Shown piece after piece: positions 15,131-18,631 of a stretch of DNA of 18,631 bases (position 1 is its first letter; the number at the start of each line of letters is the position of its first letter). The DNA lies in NCBI GenBank assembly GCA_031287245.1, contig JAITTD010000310.1, positions 1 to 18,631 of the forward strand, given 5' to 3'. This stretch comes from Bacteroidales bacterium. Its GTDB lineage: Bacteria; Bacteroidota; Bacteroidia; Bacteroidales; UBA4181. The position numbers and the translations under genes are program-made. Below the pieces are notes generated by a model that saw nothing but the letters and a program-made list of their open reading frames with translations, was not told where the DNA came from and did no database searches.

Positions 15131-16057
15131 TCAACTTATTTTGATGCGGTTGACGTTCAACTTGGTCAAATCAATCTGTCCAAGCCCCATTTCGCCTGCA
15201 ATCTTGATGTGTCCAATGGTTTCGGGGCTTTTGCCGAAGATTTTGGCGGCAGCAGCATCGGCGGCAACAATGTCTGTAGAGATAATCTGTGCCTTTTCAA
15301 TGGATACATTGCTGACAGACACGCCCTTGGGACCGTTTTTCTTCATCACACGATAGCCGTCGATGATGTTCAAATCGGGCTTGCGGTAAGTCACCATATC
15401 GGCGATACATTGCTGCAAATCATTGCGATGCCAGTAGCCGCGATCCCAAACGATGCCCATCAGGTTTTTCATGGCGAAGGACACACCTGCGCCGTCATGG
15501 TGTTTCAAAACGGGTACATTAATAAATACGTCACTGTTCAGCAACACTTCGTGCACTTTGGCGTTTTTGAGGCTTTTGCCACCCGGCACTGTTACCGCTT
15601 TGTAGGCGTTCTCGTCATTGCCGGGCACTATCTTAGCGCCGGCGGCTTTGGCGGCTTTCTCAATGCCGCTCGTGTTGTATGCTTTTTGCCAGTTGTCGCA
15701 GGTATGGTCGAAAACGAATACGTCTTTGGCGCCTGCTTTCAGACAGTGTTCCACGATTTTGGCAATCAGTTCGGGCGTGGTATTGGCGCCAAACTCAGGC
15801 GTACGATCCCATCCGATATTGGGCTTCACCACTACGGTTTGTCCTTTCTGCACGAATTTGGACATTCCGCCCAAGGCAGCAATGCCTTTTTCAAACATCT
15901 CTGCTGCCTCTCCCCCCATGAGCGCTATCAAATCGTAGGCTGCCTGTGAGTTAGATATACTGTTTCCAAAGGCTTCATCAAGTGAAAGCAAGGAAAAACC
16001 GGTACCGGCAACTACTCCGGCACCTACACTCTTAGATATAAAGTCGCGTCTTTTCAT
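15131..16057 (-). CDS. DUF362 protein with twin-arginine-type signal
   Basis: The protein has 308 residues. MKRRDFISKSVGAGVVAG is a twin-arginine export signal (RRDFI) followed by a hydrophobic stretch, so the protein is probably exported folded. The DUF362 core shows VVVKPNIGWDRTP, then INVPVLKHHDGAGVSFAMKNLMGI, then MVTYRKPDLNIIDGYRVMKKNGP. The frame is open 56 codons further upstream, but that part is low-complexity AT-rich sequence and would bury the signal, so 16057 is the start. It precedes the 4Fe-4S membrane protein on the same strand by 35 bases; the pairing of DUF362 with ferredoxin-type membrane proteins recurs in Bacteroidota. The reaction is unknown; DUF362 is sometimes linked to iron-sulfur proteins. 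Confidence 0.9.
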   Translation of the reverse strand: MKRRDFISKSVGAGVVAGTGFSLLSLDEAFGNSISNSQAAYDLIALMGGEAAEMFEKGIAALGGMSKFVQKGQTVVVKPNIGWDRTPEFGANTTPELIAKIVEHCLKAGAKDVFVFDHTCDNWQKAYNTSGIEKAAKAAGAKIVPGNDENAYKAVTVPGGKSLKNAKVHEVLLNSDVFINVPVLKHHDGAGVSFAMKNLMGIVWDRGYWHRNDLQQCIADMVTYRKPDLNIIDGYRVMKKNGPKGVSVSNVSIEKAQIISTDIVAADAAAAKIFGKSPETIGHIKIAGEMGLGQIDLTKLNVNRIKIS

Positions 16058-16246
16058 TTTGGCTTCGTTTAAAAATATGCACAATGTTACGACTTTTTTT
16101 ATTTCCGCAAGAAAAAAATTTAGATTTTTTAACATTTTAGCCTGTTTTTTAACATTTACAGTGATTTTTGCAATGGTTAAACAGCCTGAAAAATAGCCCG
16201 TTACAAAATCTTTTAAAAATAACAACCCATGTATTATTATTTTACG

Positions 16247-16254
16247 TATTTTTG
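16247..16254 (+). promoter_or_regulatory. Candidate yicC promoter, -7 element TATTTTTG
   Basis: TATTTTTG matches TAnnTTTG and lies 30 bases before the yicC start. A clear -33 box is not seen. The gap 16058-16284 is shared with the divergent DUF362 gene and is AT-rich. Confidence 0.4.
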
Positions 16255-16284
16255 CAAATCATAATCGTCCTTAACAATAAGAAT

Positions 16285-17163
16285 ATGAGAATAAAATCCA
16301 TGACCGGCTACGGGAAAGCCGAAAGTGCGGATAACAAACGCAAGTTGCTCGTTGAAATCAAAACTTTGAACAGTAAGGGAGTTGATTTGAGTTTGAAACT
16401 GCCCAATATGTTCAGAGATAAGGAGTTGGATTTGCGCAATGAATTGACATCTTCACTGCAACGCGGCAAAATAGAGTTGTCTGTGACTGTGGAAGAGAAA
16501 ATTGAAAGCAATTCTTCCCTTTTTGACGAAACGGTAATGATGAGTTATTATTCTCAAATAATCGATATAGCAAGCCGGAACAAGTTGCCTGTGTCCGAAA
16601 ATATCATGGATACTATTCTCCGACTGCCGGATGTGCTGAAAATATCGCAGGACGTCCCTGATGAGAATGCGTGGCTTTTGTTATCGCGTTGTTTGCGGGA
16701 AGCGCTGAGCCATGTCAATCAATTCAGGACACAGGAAGGGAATGCGCTTGCCAAAGATGTCAGCAACCGCATACAACTTATCGAATCGTACATTGTTGAT
16801 TTGGAAAAATTCGAATCGCAACGTTTGGAAATCATTAAGACGCGCCTGCTTCAAAATTTGGCGGAATACGTGGGCGAAAACACGATTGACCGGAATCGCT
16901 TTGAGCAAGAGTTGATTTATTATCTCGAAAAGTTTGATATTAACGAGGAAAAAGTACGCCTGCGCAATCATTGCAAGTACTTTCTTGCCACCATGAACGA
17001 AGAAGATGGCGTGGGCAAAAAACTCGGCTTTGTGGCACAGGAAATAGGGCGAGAAATCAACACCCTCGGATCGAAAGCCAATAACGCCGAAATGCAACAA
17101 ATCGTAATCCGCATGAAAGACGAACTGGAAAAGGTAAAAGAGCAGGTGCTGAATATATTGTGA
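16285..17163 (+). CDS. yicC: YicC-family endoribonuclease
   Basis: YicC proteins are hexameric RNA-clamp endonucleases that, in E. coli, help degrade small RNAs. The 292 residues match the family. The N-terminus has the hallmark SMTGYGKAE, and the C-terminal DUF1732 domain ends in FVAQEIGREINTLGSKANNAE...IRMKDELEKVKEQVLNI. The start at 16285 (MRIKSMTGYG) puts SMTGYG at the expected position; upstream in-frame codons translate promoter DNA. The TGA stop codon is also the first triplet of the tandem repeat array. In related genomes yicC is often followed by gmk; here it is not. Confidence 0.95.
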   Translation: MRIKSMTGYGKAESADNKRKLLVEIKTLNSKGVDLSLKLPNMFRDKELDLRNELTSSLQRGKIELSVTVEEKIESNSSLFDETVMMSYYSQIIDIASRNKLPVSENIMDTILRLPDVLKISQDVPDENAWLLLSRCLREALSHVNQFRTQEGNALAKDVSNRIQLIESYIVDLEKFESQRLEIIKTRLLQNLAEYVGENTIDRNRFEQELIYYLEKFDINEEKVRLRNHCKYFLATMNEEDGVGKKLGFVAQEIGREINTLGSKANNAEMQQIVIRMKDELEKVKEQVLNIL

Positions 17164-17326
17164 TTCGGTTGTGATTCAGTAGTGATTCGGTTGTGATTCA
17201 GTTGTGATTCAGTAGTGAGACATAGTGATACAATTGTCTCACTACTGTCTCACCATTTCTCACTACTGTCTCACTACTGTCTCACCATTTCTCACTACTG
17301 TCTCACTATTGTCTCACCATTTCTAA
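17161..17326. repeat. Compound tandem-repeat array between yicC and the FISUMP lipoprotein gene
   Basis: The first part (17161-17215) is five 11-bp units of the type TGATTCGGTTG / TGATTCAGTAG. The second part is a 32-bp unit made from sub-repeats such as TCTCACTACTG and TCTCACCATTT. Its phases start at 17251, 17283 and 17315; the first two copies differ at one base in 32. The array starts at the yicC stop codon and ends 10 bases before the lipoprotein stop. It fills the whole gap between two convergent genes. Confidence 0.85.
17210..17247. other. 13-bp perfect inverted repeat inside the array
   Basis: CAGTAGTGAGACA (17210-17222) and TGTCTCACTACTG (17235-17247) are exact reverse complements across a 12-base spacer. 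It forms where the TGATTC-type repeats meet the TCTCAC-type repeats. It could act as a transcription end or cruciform between the convergent genes. It lacks a following T-tract, so it is not a standard intrinsic terminator. Confidence 0.6.
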
Positions 17327-17335
17327 ATTCCTAAC

Positions 17336-18535
17336 CTATTCTGCCACACAGCGAACGGAGAAGCCGAAACTGCGGTAGCCGTAGTACCAGTCGGCGTAGC
17401 CGCTGCTGAAGTCCAGGTAGTAGGCGTTCGTCGCACCATCCGCCGTACTGCTCCAATAGTCGCCGTACGTGTCTGCGCTGCTCAGTCTACCGTCGCTGCG
17501 GTAGCGGTAGCCTGCCGCGGGCAGGAAAAGAGTGGCAGTAGTGGCAATGTCGGTAAATAACCGTCCCGTTACGCCATTTTGTGTTTCCCATTTGTTGGTT
17601 ACTTTTGTGGCGTCTACCAGAGTACGCTGTTCTTCCGTTGTAGGAAGCCGCCAACCGGTAGGGCAAATATCAGCCGCCCAACTGCTACCGTCAGGGACAG
17701 TGGTATCCCAACCGGTTACAGTTTCGTCGGTAGTGTTCCACGCTGTGGCGCGATTCCACTGGTAGAACTTGCCGTAGGCTTCGGGCGTGGCGGTAAAGGT
17801 CTTGGGGGCATCTACATTGTATCTTGCCCAAATAACGCCGTTTATCAGTACACCATACCCTTCCTGCGTAACGTGAATCACAACATTTTCAACTCCACTT
17901 GCGCTCACGGTAACAGTTGCAGGTGCAGGGTCGGTTTTGGCTGCCGCTGCTACGAGCGTGAAGCCTGCGGCGGTTTTGTTCACGGTCAGCCACGCTTGGC
18001 TGGAAACGGCATCCCACGCAGTGTTGCTTGTTACCACAAACACAGCGTTGCCCGTTGTGCCGTCGGCTGCAAAGGCGATGGCGCTCGAATGGTCGAGGCT
18101 CAGCACGGGAGCAGCGGCTGCCTGCGTTACGGATAGCGTGACGGGCGTAGCCGTGCCTGCCGTTACGGTAACTGTTGCCGCCGCGGGCGCGGTGGTGGCA
18201 GTGTTTGCCGCTGCCACGAGCGCAAAACCTGTGGCGGTTTTGTTCACGGTCAACCACGCTTGGCTGCTTTCTGCTTTCCACGTGTCTTGATTGGTGGTCA
18301 CTACGAACGTGGCGTTGCCGTCAGCCGAGCCGTCCGCTTTGAACTTCACTTCGGTCTGCGAAGGGTTGATACTTAACGAGGGCGCCTCGTCCTTGTCTTT
18401 CCTGCAGCCGCCAAACATCATTAGCGCTGCTAAAATAATTGACAATGGATAATTGACAGTTGACAATGGGGCGTTCGCCTTTGTTCTTGACAATTGGGCT
18501 TTCGCCCGATTTACTAACGATTTTACTCTATTCAT
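17336..18535 (-). CDS. Surface lipoprotein with two BACON domains and a FISUMP domain
   Basis: The protein has 399 residues. The signal peptide ends in a lipobox MFGGC with Cys44, so it is a lipoprotein. BACON domains, immunoglobulin-like folds thought to bind carbohydrate or mucin, cover about 54-138 and 143-225. They share SSQAWLTVNKT and a 264-bp repeat spacing at DNA level, which suggests recent duplication. The FISUMP domain (228-399) has the C-type-lectin-like landmarks NGVIWARYNV, CPTGWRLPTTEE, LPAAGYRYR, DYWSST and a GFSVRCVAE end. The last third has strongly NNC-biased codons. The signal-peptide region is built on a TTGACA-type repeat. The ligand is unknown; the domain set suggests binding at the cell surface. 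Confidence 0.9.
   Translation of the reverse strand: MNRVKSLVNRAKAQLSRTKANAPLSTVNYPLSIILAALMMFGGCRKDKDEAPSLSINPSQTEVKFKADGSADGNATFVVTTNQDTWKAESSQAWLTVNKTATGFALVAAANTATTAPAAATVTVTAGTATPVTLSVTQAAAAPVLSLDHSSAIAFAADGTTGNAVFVVTSNTAWDAVSSQAWLTVNKTAAGFTLVAAAAKTDPAPATVTVSASGVENVVIHVTQEGYGVLINGVIWARYNVDAPKTFTATPEAYGKFYQWNRATAWNTTDETVTGWDTTVPDGSSWAADICPTGWRLPTTEEQRTLVDATKVTNKWETQNGVTGRLFTDIATTATLFLPAAGYRYRSDGRLSSADTYGDYWSSTADGATNAYYLDFSSGYADWYYGYRSFGFSVRCVAE
17345..17510 (-). other. Possible hypervariable (retroelement-type) region of the FISUMP domain
   Basis: In residues 370-392, 20 of 23 codons end in C (mostly TAC, GGC, AGC, GAC, GCC). In residues 282-341 of the same gene 15 of 60 do. The residues are Y, S, G, D, A and W-rich with a conserved GFSVRC end. 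Such NNC blocks are what adenine mutagenesis of AAC codons leaves in diversity-generating retroelement targets with lectin-like folds. No reverse transcriptase or template repeat is inside this window, so this is a hypothesis. Confidence 0.45.
18438..18506. repeat. TTGACA-type repeat inside the lipoprotein signal-peptide codons
   Basis: TTGACA occurs at 18439, 18453, 18460 and 18487. Two 20-base copies at 18460-18479 and 18487-18506 agree at 18 of 20 positions, 27 bp apart. On the minus strand the repeat is translated as AKAQLS and ANAPLSTVNYPLSII, the long n-region and start of the hydrophobic part of the signal peptide. The rest of the gene does not share this composition. Confidence 0.7.
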
Positions 18536-18571
18536 ATTAATTTGATTTAAAAAATTTTACACTATTCTTTG

Positions 18572-18603
18572 TGATTCAATTGTGATTCTTTGCTGTCTCA
18601 CAA
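18572..18603. repeat. Short copy of the array repeat in the lipoprotein gene leader
   Basis: TGATTCAATTG, TGATTCTTTGC and TGTCTCACAA follow at 11-bp steps, the same words and period as the array at 17161-17326, in the same orientation. The lipoprotein gene is thus flanked by related repeats. Confidence 0.65.
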
Positions 18604-18619
18604 TGAATTTTTGATGGTG

Positions 18620-18627
18620 CAAAAGTA
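18620..18627 (-). promoter_or_regulatory. Candidate promoter of the lipoprotein gene, -7 element TACTTTTG
   Basis: On the minus strand TACTTTTG fits TAnnTTTG, 84 bases before the start codon. The -33 box would lie beyond the window end. Transcription from here would include the short repeat copy in the leader RNA. Confidence 0.45.
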
Positions 18628-18631
18628 CAAC

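Noticed and set aside
15101..15949. Open frame of 282 codons on the plus strand
   Set aside because: It is antisense to the DUF362 gene; repetitive Val/Gly/Phe/His composition is typical of a shadow frame.
16058..16225. N-terminal extension of the DUF362 protein by 56 codons
   Set aside because: The extension is AT-rich promoter DNA and would place the twin-arginine signal inside the protein.
17161..17326. CRISPR array
   Set aside because: Repeats are contiguous with no unique spacers, units are 11 and 32 bp, and no cas gene is present.
18438..18506. TTGACA words as -35 promoter boxes
   Set aside because: They lie inside coding sequence, are part of a tandem repeat, and Bacteroidota use a TTTG -33 element instead.
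17161..18603. Insertion sequence with terminal repeats
   Set aside because: The flanking repeats are in direct, not inverted, orientation, and there is no transposase; the enclosed gene is a lipoprotein.

Overview
The window looks like chromosomal DNA of a Bacteroidota bacterium, most likely order Bacteroidales. The reasons are a type III (GlnN) glutamine synthetase, the acpP-fabF-rnc-IPExxxVDY cluster, a BACON/FISUMP lipoprotein, a carboxypeptidase-regulatory-domain TonB receptor, and -7 promoter elements of the TAnnTTTG type. Few genes have a clear Shine-Dalgarno sequence, which also fits this phylum. I cannot name a genus. I saw no tRNA, rRNA, CRISPR array or transposase gene, and no gene-free stretch exceeds about 300 bases. 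The longest is 10259-10549, between two convergent genes, which is AT-rich and holds nothing I recognise.

Left part (1-4262): a block of nested palindromes (10-139) lies downstream of asnB. Upstream of asnB is glnN, on the same strand, with a good intrinsic terminator between them. Glutamine made by GlnN is the amide donor for AsnB. Next (4427-7109) is an unusual metal-uptake unit on the minus strand: a Fur/Zur-type regulator whose frame runs with no stop codon into a TonB-dependent outer-membrane receptor carrying its own signal peptide. Its promoter is overlapped by a 15-bp palindrome and a weaker copy exactly 31 bp away, which suggests metal-dependent autoregulation.

Middle part (7202-10258): a plus-strand operon of paaK (arylacetate-CoA ligase), a 51-residue one-helix membrane protein, and a sodium:solute symporter joined to it by an ATGA overlap. 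This may couple uptake of an aromatic acid to its CoA activation. Facing it is the minus-strand acpP-fabF-rnc-IPExxxVDY operon (13242 to 10550), whose genes overlap or nearly touch. Upstream on the same strand are a DUF362 protein with a twin-arginine-type signal and a polytopic 4Fe-4S protein that reads as a NapH-like half joined to a NapG-like half.

Right part (16285-18631): yicC on the plus strand is followed, starting at its own stop codon, by a 166-bp array of 11-bp and 32-bp tandem repeats that can form a 13-bp hairpin. Convergent to it is a lipoprotein with two BACON domains and a C-terminal FISUMP (C-type-lectin-like) domain. Its last third has a sharp shift to NNC codons and Y/S/G/D/W-rich residues, as in target regions of diversity-generating retroelements. 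Its signal peptide is partly encoded by a TTGACA-type repeat, and a short copy of the downstream repeat lies in its 5' leader. This lipoprotein cassette and the regulator-receptor fusion are the most interesting parts of the window.
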